From assembly GCA_016939365.1 (NCBI GenBank), contig JAFGHD010000113.1:1-34973 (forward strand): a stretch of DNA of 34,973 nucleotides, written 5' to 3'. The notes beneath the pieces were generated by a model. It saw only the letters and a program-made list of their open reading frames with translations, did no database searches and had not been told where the DNA came from. This stretch comes from Bacteroidales bacterium (lineage in GTDB: Bacteria; Bacteroidota; Bacteroidia; Bacteroidales; JAFGHD01). The translations under genes and the position numbers were made by a program. Below, in pieces: positions 1-8,622 of this stretch (position 1 is the stretch's first letter; each line of letters opens with the position of its first letter).

Positions 1-6
1 AGACAG

Positions 7-1281
7 GTGCTCCGGAAATTTTTCCATTCCGAATTCATCAGGAACGTAACCACACTGATGAGCGGTACGGCCATCGCCCAGGCCATTCCGTTGCTCATAT
101 CCCCTGTCCTGACCCGTATGTATCATCCTGAGGATTTCGGTATCCTGGCCCTGTACATGTCGCTGGCGGCCATCCTCTCAGTCGGATCCACCGGAAGGTA
201 TGAACTGGCCATCCTGCTTCCCGGAAGGCATCGGGATGCAGCCAATATTCTTGGGCTGTCCATACTGCTGGCTTTTATTTCAGGGCTGATCACGCTTGTT
301 CTTGTCATCCTGCTGGGTAATACGATGGCCGGCTTTTTCGGGGAGCCCCGTATCGGTCCATGGTTTTATCTGCTACCGCTGACCGTCTTCCTGTCGGGGG
401 TGATGCAGGCCTTCAACTACTGGTCGACGCGGCACAAGACCTTCAGAATTAACGCCGCCGCCCGTATCTCGCAATCGGGCGTGGCAGCTGCCACGCAGCT
501 GGGGATGGGTATCCGGTGGGGAGGTCCTGCCGGACTTATACTGGGTTATATCCTCGGCATCCTGGCCGGAGCCTTGTCACTGGGATGGCAGGCTGTCACA
601 AAGCCCGGAAAGCTCTTTCGCGACCTTTCCCGCAGGGAGATGCTCGCCAACGCCCGGAAATACCGTAACTTTCTGCGGATCAATACCCCCCATGCCATCA
701 TCGACTCCCTGCAGGACAACAGTATCGTTTATGTCATTATGTTCTATTTCACGAAGATGGTACTGGGGTCCTATGCCTTTGCCTATCGCATCCTGAAGGC
801 CCCCGTAGGCCTCATCGGAAGTGCCATGTATCAGGTGTTCTTCCAGAAAGCCTCCGGAGCGGCCCAGCAGGGACAGGACATCCGCCCGATGATCCTGAGC
901 ATCTACAGGAACCTTTTCCTGATCGGCTTCCCGGTCTTCACCCTGCTCTTCGTCTTTTCACCCCAGATCTTCTCGTTCGTCTTCGGCCCCGAATGGCGCA
1001 CTTCGGGAGAGATCGCACGCCTCCTGATACCCTGGATATTCATGAACTTCCTCGCCTCCCCGGTCTCCTCCATCGCCATCATCATGAACAGGCAGAAGGA
1101 GGCCATGTGGTTTACCCTGGCAGATATCATCATCAAGATATCCTCGCTGGTGACCGGCGGACTGTTTCTCGACTATGAATGGGGTTTCGGGATCATGAGT
1201 GCCGGCAGCAGCCTGCTCCTGGCGGCCGCACTCGTATGGTATTACCGTATTGCCCGCCCCAGAATGAAACCGGCGTATTAA
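7..1281 (+). CDS. Wzx-type polysaccharide flippase (MOP family)
   Basis: This 424-residue integral membrane protein resembles lipopolysaccharide/O-unit flippases, which move undecaprenyl-linked repeat units across the inner membrane. The N-terminus carries the family signature SGTAIAQAIPLLISPVLTR (residues 19-37) followed by YHPEDFG, and about 12 hydrophobic segments run to the C-terminus. The first codon in the window is GTG at 7. The frame is open back to base 1, so a start a few codons upstream, outside the window, cannot be excluded, but the N-terminus aligns well with full-length family members. It sits at the head of a polysaccharide gene cluster, separated from the next gene by 328 bp. 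The substrate cannot be read from sequence. Confidence 0.9.
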   Translation: MLRKFFHSEFIRNVTTLMSGTAIAQAIPLLISPVLTRMYHPEDFGILALYMSLAAILSVGSTGRYELAILLPGRHRDAANILGLSILLAFISGLITLVLVILLGNTMAGFFGEPRIGPWFYLLPLTVFLSGVMQAFNYWSTRHKTFRINAAARISQSGVAAATQLGMGIRWGGPAGLILGYILGILAGALSLGWQAVTKPGKLFRDLSRREMLANARKYRNFLRINTPHAIIDSLQDNSIVYVIMFYFTKMVLGSYAFAYRILKAPVGLIGSAMYQVFFQKASGAAQQGQDIRPMILSIYRNLFLIGFPVFTLLFVFSPQIFSFVFGPEWRTSGEIARLLIPWIFMNFLASPVSSIAIIMNRQKEAMWFTLADIIIKISSLVTGGLFLDYEWGFGIMSAGSSLLLAAALVWYYRIARPRMKPAY

Positions 1282-1464
1282 ACCCACATCGTCGCCAGGA
1301 AGTTAGTCATTCAGCCTGACTGTCAGAACTATGGTTCATTTTCCCCACAGGGAAAAACCGGCATGATCCTGACCTGCCTGATGATATGAATGCCCTCCGT
1401 GCAAAGGACAGAATGCCTTATCAATGAATTGTCCACATCATACGGCCATATATTAACCCGGAAC

Positions 1465-1495
1465 TAAACTGACAAAATCAGACAGTTTAAATTTG
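1465..1495 (+). promoter_or_regulatory. Candidate -7 promoter element overlapped by a dyad
   Basis: TAAATTTG at 1488-1495 matches the Bacteroidota -7 consensus TAnnTTTG. The inverted repeat TAAACTG / CAGTTTA (1465-1471, 1483-1489, 11-bp spacer) overlaps its left end, as expected for a repressor site. No clear -33 TTG-type element is seen, so both calls are tentative. Confidence 0.4.
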
Positions 1496-1517
1496 CAAAC
1501 CTGTTTTCCGTCAGTAT

Positions 1518-1552
1518 AACTTCCAACTTCCGACTCCTATCTTCTATCTTCT
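1518..1552. repeat. Degenerate heptanucleotide tandem repeat (5 units)
   Basis: Five consecutive 7-mers can be read: AACTTCC, AACTTCC, GACTCCT, ATCTTCT, ATCTTCT. They form a strongly strand-asymmetric pyrimidine tract. It lies 57 bp upstream of the acetyltransferase start. Function is unknown. Confidence 0.6.
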
Positions 1553-1609
1553 TCCTCATCAGTATCGATAATTGCTTTATTTTGCATTATCATTCTCAAC
1601 ACAACCCGG

Positions 1610-2206
1610 ATGCCCGGACTGAGGAACTGGTTCTGGAAAAAAGCATCTCAGATGCTCCGACCCCGGATGGTATGGGGGTACCGTCACCCCGGGGGAAGGT
1701 GGCTTCCCGCCACACGGGTCAGTAACAGTACTTTCATTGATCACCCGGAAGGGCTGGATATCGGCGATAATGTATTCATCGGACACTTCAACTATATAGA
1801 TGCTTCGGGAGGGATACGAATCGGTAAGGGAACGCAGGTGACCAATTTCATCAGCCTGACCACGCACTCAAGCCACATCTCCATCCGGCTGTACGGCTCT
1901 CATTATCAAGACCATACCAATCACCTGGGATATGAAAAAGGCCCGGTTGAGATCGGTGAGTATTGTTTTATCGGGCCCCACTCCGTCATCATGCCCGGGA
2001 CAAAGATCGGCAAAGGCTCGATCCTGGCGGCGTACAGCTATGTGCAGGGCGATTTCCCGGATTTCTCGGTCATCCGGGGCAATCCGGCTCAACGTACCGG
2101 AGATACCCGGGAACTTGACAAAAAGTACCTCGATGGACACCCGGAGATACGTGAATATTACAAACAATGGGCAGGAGAGCTGCCCGGAAGCGGGGAAGCG
2201 GTATGA
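1610..2206 (+). CDS. Left-handed beta-helix (hexapeptide) acetyltransferase
   Basis: This 198-residue protein belongs to the LbH acyltransferases (WbbJ/maltose O-acetyltransferase-like), which transfer an acetyl group from acetyl-CoA, probably to a sugar of the cell-surface glycan. Hexapeptide-type repeats run from about residue 45 to 155, for example IGDNVFIG, IGKGTQV, IGEYCFIG and IGKGSILAA. The motif HSSHIS near residue 85 supplies histidines of the kind used in the active site. The end RGNPAQ is typical of the family. The stop overlaps the next start (ATGA, 2203-2206), indicating translational coupling to the glycosyltransferase gene. Confidence 0.87.
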   Translation: MPGLRNWFWKKASQMLRPRMVWGYRHPGGRWLPATRVSNSTFIDHPEGLDIGDNVFIGHFNYIDASGGIRIGKGTQVTNFISLTTHSSHISIRLYGSHYQDHTNHLGYEKGPVEIGEYCFIGPHSVIMPGTKIGKGSILAAYSYVQGDFPDFSVIRGNPAQRTGDTRELDKKYLDGHPEIREYYKQWAGELPGSGEAV

Positions 2207-3237
2207 GGCTCCTGGTGATCAGTACGGCCTCCATCCATCTGGAGCACTTCCTTGACCTGATCAAAGGTCAGGATTTTGAAGTTGTGACAATCTCCGACGG
2301 AACGCCTCCACCCTCTTCTGTGAGTCATGAAAAGCTTGTATTCTCACTGCGCAATCCGATCGGATCGATCCGGAGCATCAGGAGAATAAGCCACCTGGCA
2401 TCCTCCTTCCGGCCGGATCTGGTGCATGTGCACCAGGCGGGAACCCACGCATGGCTTACGTTGAAGGCATTACGGCAAACCGGCATACCCGTGGTGGTTT
2501 CAGCCTGGGGTAGCGACATTCTTCTGTCACCCCAAAAGGGAATTCTATACCGTAAGATGGTAAGGTACATCCTCCGGAAAGGAAGGTACTTCACCTCGGA
2601 TTCCATATACATGGCCTCGCGTATGAAGGCTCTCGCCGGGCACGACCTGGACGTCACCATCCTGAACTGGAGTGTTGAGGACATTTACAGGCCCGGAGGG
2701 AAGGAGCAGATCGTTTACTCCAACAGGCTGCACAAGGACATATACCGCATCGACGAAGTGATCAGGGCTTTCCACAGGTTCACCGGCAGCACTCCGCAGG
2801 GATCATGGACTTTGGTAATCGCAGGGGAAGGCCCCCTGACCCCCGCATTGAAAAACCTTGCAGATGAATTGGGTCTATCGGATCATGTAAGCTTCGTGGG
2901 ATGGCTGAGCTCCGGGGTGAACCAGGACTATTACCGCCGTGCACGGATTTTCGTCTCCCTGCCCATATCCGATGCCACCTCCGTAAGCCTGCTTGAAGCA
3001 CTTTCGGCGGGTTGCATACCTGTCGTCTCTGATCTCCCGGCCAACATGGAATGGGTGATGCACCGGATCAACGGCATCATTGCCCATGACCTGAAGGCGG
3101 ACATCCTTGGAGAGGCGATGCAGCTGGACACAGATCAGGCCTTACGGATCAACCGGGAGCTTTTCCGTACCCGAGCCTCCCGGGAGGCAAGCCTGGCTGG
3201 TCTGCTCAGCCTGTACCGAAGAATTCTGCCATCATGA
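2203..3237 (+). CDS. GT4 family glycosyltransferase
   Basis: This 344-residue GT-B fold enzyme probably adds one sugar of the lipid-linked repeat unit at the cytoplasmic membrane. The N-terminal half has HVHQAGTHAW and SAWGSDI, typical of Bacteroidota GT4 enzymes. The C-terminal half has the donor-binding region: VIAGEGPL, VSFVGWLS and the conserved stretch SVSLLEALSAGCIPVVS with its glutamate. I chose ATG 2203 over an in-frame upstream GTG-type codon because it forms an ATGA overlap with the acetyltransferase stop and starts directly with the first beta strand, MRLLVIST. The next gene also begins with an ATGA overlap. Donor and acceptor sugars are unknown. Confidence 0.88.
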   Translation: MRLLVISTASIHLEHFLDLIKGQDFEVVTISDGTPPPSSVSHEKLVFSLRNPIGSIRSIRRISHLASSFRPDLVHVHQAGTHAWLTLKALRQTGIPVVVSAWGSDILLSPQKGILYRKMVRYILRKGRYFTSDSIYMASRMKALAGHDLDVTILNWSVEDIYRPGGKEQIVYSNRLHKDIYRIDEVIRAFHRFTGSTPQGSWTLVIAGEGPLTPALKNLADELGLSDHVSFVGWLSSGVNQDYYRRARIFVSLPISDATSVSLLEALSAGCIPVVSDLPANMEWVMHRINGIIAHDLKADILGEAMQLDTDQALRINRELFRTRASREASLAGLLSLYRRILPS

Positions 3238-4358
3238 AAGATGCCGTCTGCCATATCTCGACGGTTCACAACAGCTTTGATGACCGCATCTACTACAGGG
3301 AGCTGAAGTCCCTGAGCGAGGCGGGGTACGAGACACATCTTGTGGCAGTGCATCCCGGGAATGAAACCGTGAATAACATCAACATCCATGCCCTTCCGCC
3401 GTTCCGGGGGTTCTGGTCCAGGTGGATCAGGGGCAGCCTTCTCGCCTTCCGCCTGGCGCTCCGGACACAGGCCCGGGTATGCCACTTCCATGACCCGGAA
3501 CTGATGTTTTGCGGACTGTTGCTGCGGATCATGGGCAGGAAGGTCATATATGATGTCCACGAAGACCTGCCGAGACAGGTACTGACCAAGACATGGATCC
3601 GCCCGGCCGGGCTCAGAGTATTGCTTTCATGGATTATAGGGCTTGCGGAGGGTATCGCGTCGTGGTTCTTCAGCGGTGTGGTAGTGGTTACAAACGACAT
3701 CGCACGGAGGTTTCCCCGGCGGAAAACATGCCTCGTCAGAAACTTCCCCGTACTCAGTCTGATCCCGCAGAACGTTGCGGAAAGAGAGGAAGACCGTGAC
3801 CGGTTCGTCCTGATATATACCGGAGGTATCACGGCCATAAGGGGTGTACTTGAGCTGATCAGGGCCGTCGGGCAGATGGAGGGTGAGTGTGTCTTATGGC
3901 TGCTCGGGGAATTCGAAGACCCTGCATTCCTGGAACAGTGCCGGAATGCACAGGGATGGGAATATGTCAGGCATTTCGGAAAAGTCCGTCACGACCTGGT
4001 CTTTCCGTATATCATCCGCGCGGATGCGGGTGTTGCCCTGCTGCATCCTGTAAAAAACTACCTCACCAGCCTTCCGGTAAAAGCTTTTGAATACCTTGCA
4101 TGCGGCAAACCGATGATCATGTCTGACTTCCCTTACTGGAAGGAGTTTTTTGCCGGATGTGCACTTTTCACAGATCCCCGGGAACCGTCAGGCATCGGGA
4201 TTTGCATCCGTCAGCTGATGGCGTCACCTGAAACGGCCAAAGCCCTGGGCAGTGAAGGATTGGACAGGATACACACCGGATGGTCTTGGGAGAAAGAAAG
4301 GGAAAAGCTATTTTTGCTCTATAACCGCTTATTGGATGATAACCGCCAGGGTGCTTGA
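3234..4358 (+). CDS. GT4 family glycosyltransferase
   Basis: This 374-residue retaining GT-B enzyme belongs to a widespread Bacteroidota GT4 type. Its features are SFDDRIYYRELKSL near residue 14, CHFHDPELM near residue 83, YDVHEDLPRQ near residue 104, and the donor-binding C-terminal half with YTGGITAIRG and LPVKAFEYLACGKPMI. It overlaps the preceding gene by ATGA (3234-3237). It overlaps the following GNAT-like gene by about 23 bp. Expected role: addition of a sugar to the undecaprenyl-linked glycan on the cytoplasmic face of the inner membrane. The specific sugar cannot be assigned. Confidence 0.88.
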   Translation: MKDAVCHISTVHNSFDDRIYYRELKSLSEAGYETHLVAVHPGNETVNNINIHALPPFRGFWSRWIRGSLLAFRLALRTQARVCHFHDPELMFCGLLLRIMGRKVIYDVHEDLPRQVLTKTWIRPAGLRVLLSWIIGLAEGIASWFFSGVVVVTNDIARRFPRRKTCLVRNFPVLSLIPQNVAEREEDRDRFVLIYTGGITAIRGVLELIRAVGQMEGECVLWLLGEFEDPAFLEQCRNAQGWEYVRHFGKVRHDLVFPYIIRADAGVALLHPVKNYLTSLPVKAFEYLACGKPMIMSDFPYWKEFFAGCALFTDPREPSGIGICIRQLMASPETAKALGSEGLDRIHTGWSWEKEREKLFLLYNRLLDDNRQGA

Positions 4359-5304
4359 CCCGGACCTCCGGGATATCTATTACGGGCTGGCAGGACGGTA
4401 CGGAGATGTCTTCAGCACGAGGGGCTGGCACGACCTGTTCGGAAATGAACTGCAACTCGTCGGCCTTTTCGATGATGAGGGAGAATTACAGGGTGGATTT
4501 CACCTGATGAGGAGCCATGCAGGGCCTTTCGCTTACACCCGCAATCCCTTGTTCACCCCGCATATCGGTTTCTTCTTCCACAATCCGGCACAACATGAGG
4601 TGAAAAGGCGATCCCGTCTGAAAACAGCCATGACAGCCGTTGCCCGGTATCTTCGCGAAACCAGATGCCCGGTCATCTCCTGCGCTCTCGATCCATCCCT
4701 TACAGACATGCAACCGTTTTTCTGGAATGGTTTCAAGGTCATCCCGAATTATACTTACCGGCTTCACCTGAATATTCCAGAGGATGCACTGCTGGAGGGG
4801 ATATCCGGGGACCGGCGAAACGATATGCGAAAAGCCACACGGGACGGGATACGGGTCGAGCAGCCGGAAAGCCTGGAAGTGATCCGGAGACTGGTGGACA
4901 TGACGTTTTCCAGGCAATCCAAAAAATACAGCCGCGAACTGGTGAAGCGCATCCTGTTCGGTTTTGCCACACCGGACAACTCGTTCGCATTCACCGCCTG
5001 CCACGAAGGCAGACCGGTCGCAGGAGTCTTTTGTGTTCATTCAGGCAATAAAGTATATTACCTTTTGGGGGGATATGACCACCATGAAGGGCATTCCGGC
5101 GCAGGTGTCCTTGCCCTTTGGGAGGCAATACTCCATGCGAGGGCAACAGGAGCGAGGATTTTTGATTTCGAAGGCTCGATGGTACCGGCCATCGAAAAAT
5201 ATTTCCGGGGTTTCGGGGGTGAGCTGGTGCCTTATTTCACGGTCAACAGAGCCTGGCTGCCACTGGAATTTGCACTCAAGCTCGTAAAAAGATCAGTGTT
5301 CTAG
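4336..5304 (+). CDS. FemAB/GNAT-like acyltransferase of the glycan cluster
   Basis: This 322-residue protein resembles the Acetyltransf_6/FemAB-like GNAT proteins. These acylate amino groups, using acyl-CoA or aminoacyl-tRNA depending on the member. The GNAT-like half includes RRNDMRKATRDGIRVE (about residue 155), FAFTACHEGRPVAGVF and YYLLGGYDHHEGHSG. The C-terminal signature FDFEGSMVPAIEKYFRGFGG (about residue 272) is typical of homologues in polysaccharide loci. The open frame begins at 4252, which would overlap the upstream gene by 107 bp. ATG 4336 is preferred, and GTG 4351 is possible. The gene lies 1 nt from the deacetylase-like gene, suggesting the two act on the same amino sugar. Confidence 0.75.
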   Translation: MITARVLDPDLRDIYYGLAGRYGDVFSTRGWHDLFGNELQLVGLFDDEGELQGGFHLMRSHAGPFAYTRNPLFTPHIGFFFHNPAQHEVKRRSRLKTAMTAVARYLRETRCPVISCALDPSLTDMQPFFWNGFKVIPNYTYRLHLNIPEDALLEGISGDRRNDMRKATRDGIRVEQPESLEVIRRLVDMTFSRQSKKYSRELVKRILFGFATPDNSFAFTACHEGRPVAGVFCVHSGNKVYYLLGGYDHHEGHSGAGVLALWEAILHARATGARIFDFEGSMVPAIEKYFRGFGGELVPYFTVNRAWLPLEFALKLVKRSVF

Positions 5305-5305
5305 G

Positions 5306-6124
5306 ATGAAAGTGATCATTTCGCATGATGTGGATCACCTGTCGGTCAGGGAACACCTGAAGGACATGATCATACCGAAATTTATCGCCCGAGCCCTCAT
5401 CGAGCGGCTTACGGGCAAAATATCCTCAGGCGCCTTTTTCCGGAGGATGCACGGGCTGATCAAAGGCAGGTGGCACCGAATCCCTGAGCTGGTCAAATAT
5501 AATGTGATACATGGTATTCCAGCCACCTTCTTTTTCGGGATGGCCAGGGGGCTGGGTATGACATACAGGCCTGAAGCCGCCGAATCCTGGATCCGCTATG
5601 TTCAGAAGCACGGAATGGATGCCGGTGTGCATGGGATATGCTTCAGCAACGATGATCTCATCAGGAAAGAAAGGGAACGATTCAGCCGTATCACAGGGAA
5701 TAACCGGTTTGGCATCCGGATGCATTACCTCAGAAAAGATGAAAACACATATCGCCTTTTGAGCCGGGCCGGGTATCTGTTCGACTCCACAGAATACGGT
5801 TTGAAACCCATCACGGGGCATTACGAGATGTGGGAGATACCCGTAAGCCTGATGGACGGTGTAGTATTCGAGGCAGGCAGGCAATGGCAGGTAAGAAACA
5901 TCGAACAGGCCATCCTGTTCACCCTCGAAATCCTTCAGGAAGCCGTGAAAAGGAATATCTCCTATTTCGTGATCCTTTTTCATGACCGCTATTTCGACCC
6001 TGCATTCCCCGACTGGATGAAATGGTACCAATGGCTCACGGTGTATATCGCGGAACAGGGATGGCCGGTGATCCCGTTCAGACAGGCTGTGGATGAGCTG
6101 AACGCCAAAGCCAAGGGCACATGA
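5306..6124 (+). CDS. Polysaccharide deacetylase-like (NodB/CE4-related) protein
   Basis: This 272-residue protein starts MKVIISHDVDH. The HDVDH at residues 7-11 corresponds to the metal-binding first motif of NodB-type deacetylases. Further family-like points are PATFFFG (72-78), GVHG with H109, MHYLR (139-143), the FDST at 159-162 and ILFHDRYFD with H226. The canonical HS/TxxH second motif is not obvious, so the metal site is atypical and catalysis is uncertain. No signal peptide is visible, so it probably acts in the cytoplasm on a lipid-linked or nucleotide-linked sugar. It is separated by 1 nt from the upstream acyltransferase and overlaps the downstream glycosyltransferase by ATGA (6121-6124). 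Confidence 0.72.
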   Translation: MKVIISHDVDHLSVREHLKDMIIPKFIARALIERLTGKISSGAFFRRMHGLIKGRWHRIPELVKYNVIHGIPATFFFGMARGLGMTYRPEAAESWIRYVQKHGMDAGVHGICFSNDDLIRKERERFSRITGNNRFGIRMHYLRKDENTYRLLSRAGYLFDSTEYGLKPITGHYEMWEIPVSLMDGVVFEAGRQWQVRNIEQAILFTLEILQEAVKRNISYFVILFHDRYFDPAFPDWMKWYQWLTVYIAEQGWPVIPFRQAVDELNAKAKGT

Positions 6125-7332
6125 AGATCCTCATCCTGACGCAATACTATCCTCCCGAAGTGGGTGCCCCGCAGAACAGGCTGTCCGATCTGGCGCAAAG
6201 GCTGAAATCCATGGGAGATGAAGTATCAGTGCTTACCGCCATTCCCAGCTATCCGCACCGCAGAATATATGACGGCTATCATGGACAAAAACGGATGCGG
6301 GAATTCATGGACGACATCGAGGTGCACCGTACCCGGATCTTTGTCGGACAAAGCAACAGGATCACCGCACGCCTTTTAAACTACTTCTCTTTCGCATGGA
6401 GATCCTTTTGTTATGGATGGTTACGGATGGGGAGGTTCGACCTGATCATATGTGAATCCCCTCCCCTGATTCTGGGGATAACTGCATGGTTGCTTAAAAA
6501 AATCAAAAGGGCGCGGATGCTGTTCAATGTGTCTGACCTGTGGCCGGAGAGCGCCGAGAAACTGGGGCTGGTCACCAACAGGATACTCCTGTGGCTGGCG
6601 ACACGGCTTGAACGGTTTCTGTACCGACACTCCGACCTTCTCAGCGGCCAGACACAGGGCATCGTGAGCACCCTCAGGGACCGTTCCCGGGGCAGGCCGG
6701 TTTTCTGGCTTCGAAACGGCATCGATCCGGAATGGTTCGATCCTTCCCGTGAATATCCCGACTACCGGCAGCTCCTGGGGATACCGGAAGAGGCTTTTGT
6801 CGTTTTTTACGGCGGGATCATCGGATATGCCCAGGGGATGGAGATCATTACCGGTGCGGCCTCTCTGATCCATGATCCCCGGATTCTCTTTGTGATCGCG
6901 GGTGAAGGACCGGTCAGGGAGGAGCTCATCCGCGAAAAGGAACGGATGGGACTGCAGAATGTTCTCCTTTTCCCTGCTTTCAAAAGGGAAGAGATGCCCG
7001 CAGTCATCCATATGGCCAATGCAGGTGTCATCCCGCTCCGGAAACTGGAACTCTTCATGGGAGCCATCCCTTCCAAGATTTTCGAATGCCTCTCCATGAA
7101 AAAACCCGTCCTGCTCGCTGTGGACGGGGAGGCACGGGATCTCTTCATCAGGCAGGCAGAATGCGGACTTTTTGTGGAACCGGAAAATGCCGCCGACCTG
7201 GCCGGTAAAACCATGGAGCTCTTTAACAACCCGGAACTCCAGAAAAAGCTGGGCGAAAACGGCCGGCAATGGGTATTGAAAAAATTCGACCGGAAAATGA
7301 TAGCGGCTGAATTCAGGGAATTCATCAAATAA
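6121..7332 (+). CDS. WbuB/WcaI-like GT4 glycosyltransferase
   Basis: This 403-residue GT-B enzyme opens with MKILILTQYYPPEVGAPQNR, the signature of WbuB/WcaI-like transferases; WbuB adds L-fucosamine-type sugars in O-antigen synthesis. VSDLWPESAEKLGL near residue 138 and the donor-site segment IPLRKLELFMGAIPSKIFECL near residue 305 support the subfamily. FVIAGEGPVREEL lies near residue 258. The start overlaps the stop of the deacetylase-like gene (ATGA), so it is the last gene of the coupled chain. The subfamily would fit a 6-deoxy-amino sugar acceptor or donor, but this is inference from related enzymes. Confidence 0.85.
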   Translation: MKILILTQYYPPEVGAPQNRLSDLAQRLKSMGDEVSVLTAIPSYPHRRIYDGYHGQKRMREFMDDIEVHRTRIFVGQSNRITARLLNYFSFAWRSFCYGWLRMGRFDLIICESPPLILGITAWLLKKIKRARMLFNVSDLWPESAEKLGLVTNRILLWLATRLERFLYRHSDLLSGQTQGIVSTLRDRSRGRPVFWLRNGIDPEWFDPSREYPDYRQLLGIPEEAFVVFYGGIIGYAQGMEIITGAASLIHDPRILFVIAGEGPVREELIREKERMGLQNVLLFPAFKREEMPAVIHMANAGVIPLRKLELFMGAIPSKIFECLSMKKPVLLAVDGEARDLFIRQAECGLFVEPENAADLAGKTMELFNNPELQKKLGENGRQWVLKKFDRKMIAAEFREFIK

Positions 7333-7365
7333 ACCCAGATTAATCCACCTTACCTTTGTCATTTC

Positions 7366-8622
7366 ATGAAACCGTTTATCTCCCCAGTAAAGGATCATGT
7401 GCTGAAATGGCTGATATGGCTGGTGGCCTTTACGATCCCCTTCAAGGGTCCGGTGAGCGTCTATGCCATAATCCTCCTGTTGCTCTACTGGCTCTATTAC
7501 CTTGGTTTCGGTTCCGGATGGGGCAGGATCGCGCAAAAAGAATATATGAAAGGATGGGTACCCCTTGTATTGCTTTACATGCTTTACCTTGCCGGCATGC
7601 TCTACACTGGCAATCCGGGTGAAGGGTGGTTTTCACTGCAGGTGAAGCTGCCCATGCTTCTCTTCCCGCTGTTTTTTTTCAGCCTTGAATCCTCATTTAT
7701 AAACATAAAACTGCTGAAAACCGCAGGCGGTTTTTTTGCAGCAGGAACGGTGTTCATTTCAGTGATTTTACTGGTAAGGGCCTTTGTATGCTTCCGGGAG
7801 CAGCACGATCCCCTCTGCTTCTTCTACAGCAACCTTTCGTGGTATCATCATGCCTCCTATTTCTCAATGTATTGCTCTTTCTCAGCAGGCTTGCTGGGAA
7901 TGGATGCAGGCAGGGAATCGAAAAGGGCGCATAACCTGTACCGCTTCATCCTGATCCTTTTCCTCATGACCATGGTCTTACTGCTGAGCTCCAAGGCAGG
8001 GCTCGGCAGCCTGGGTATCACTGCGGTTGCCGTTCTGGCTCACCATGTAATGCGCAGGCATTACCTCCAGGTTTTATCTGAAGTTATTTTTCTGGTATCG
8101 TTTGCCGCCGTGGCCTGGCACGTATTTCCCGTGGCATTCAACAGGATGTCGCAGGCCATGGATACTGTTACGCAGGATGAAGCACTGACAAGGGATACAG
8201 CGGAAAGCACTACCATCAGGATCCATATCTGGAGGACGGCACTGGGATTATTCAGGGAACATCCGCTGATTGGTGTGGGTACCGGGGATACCAGAACGGA
8301 ACTGGGTAAAAAATATCGTCAACAGGGTCTTGACAATGCATTCACCAACCATCTCAACGCTCACAATCAATATCTCCAGACAGGCATTACACTGGGGATC
8401 ACAGGTCTGGCAGGTTTGTTACTTATGTTGGCCGTACCTCTTATCCGGGCCGTACAATCCCGTGACATAGCCTTTCTCATGTTTCTGCTGATCACAGGCT
8501 TTAACCTGATGGCGGAATCGATGCTGGAGACCCAGGCAGGAGTAGTTTTTATCACATTTTTCAACAGTATTTTCCTGGCTTCAAACGGATCGGGTGTCGT
8601 TATCCGACACGAAGCTCCCTGA
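7366..8622 (+). CDS. O-antigen ligase / polymerase family membrane protein (Wzy_C)
   Basis: This 418-residue polytopic membrane protein has about 10-12 hydrophobic segments and the Wzy_C/WaaL signature region. A large loop is followed by [27 protein letters not shown] and [14 protein letters not shown]; the H-N-Q-Y-L pattern and the catalytic-loop arginines match the family. Members either ligate glycan to a lipid A core (WaaL) or polymerise O-units (Wzy), and sequence alone does not decide which. TACCTTTG at 7351-7358 resembles a -7 element but lies so close to the ATG that the transcript would be almost leaderless, so readthrough from the cluster is also likely. Its 3' end overlaps convergent pdxJ by 23 bp. 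Confidence 0.85.
   Translation: MKPFISPVKDHVLKWLIWLVAFTIPFKGPVSVYAIILLLLYWLYYLGFGSGWGRIAQKEYMKGWVPLVLLYMLYLAGMLYTGNPGEGWFSLQVKLPMLLFPLFFFSLESSFINIKLLKTAGGFFAAGTVFISVILLVRAFVCFREQHDPLCFFYSNLSWYHHASYFSMYCSFSAGLLGMDAGRESKRAHNLYRFILILFLMTMVLLLSSKAGLGSLGITAVAVLAHHVMRRHYLQVLSEVIFLVSFAAVAWHVFPVAFNRMSQAMDTVTQDEALTRDTAESTTIRIHIWRTALGLFREHPLIGVGTGDTRTELGKKYRQQGLDNAFTNHLNAHNQYLQTGITLGITGLAGLLLMLAVPLIRAVQSRDIAFLMFLLITGFNLMAESMLETQAGVVFITFFNSIFLASNGSGVVIRHEAP

Larger units (their letters stand above)
1282..1609. other. Intergenic region with dyad, promoter-like element and heptamer repeat
   Basis: No plausible gene lies in these 328 bp. The region holds an inverted repeat (1465-1471 with 1483-1489), an overlapping TAnnTTTG element (1488-1495), and a pyrimidine-rich period-7 repeat (1518-1552) just before the acetyltransferase gene. 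It probably carries the promoter for the downstream run of glycan genes. Confidence 0.6.

Noticed and set aside
6421-7536. Long minus-strand open frame of 371 codons
   Set aside because: It lies opposite a clear GT4 gene, shows no family motif and has a composition typical of an antisense shadow.
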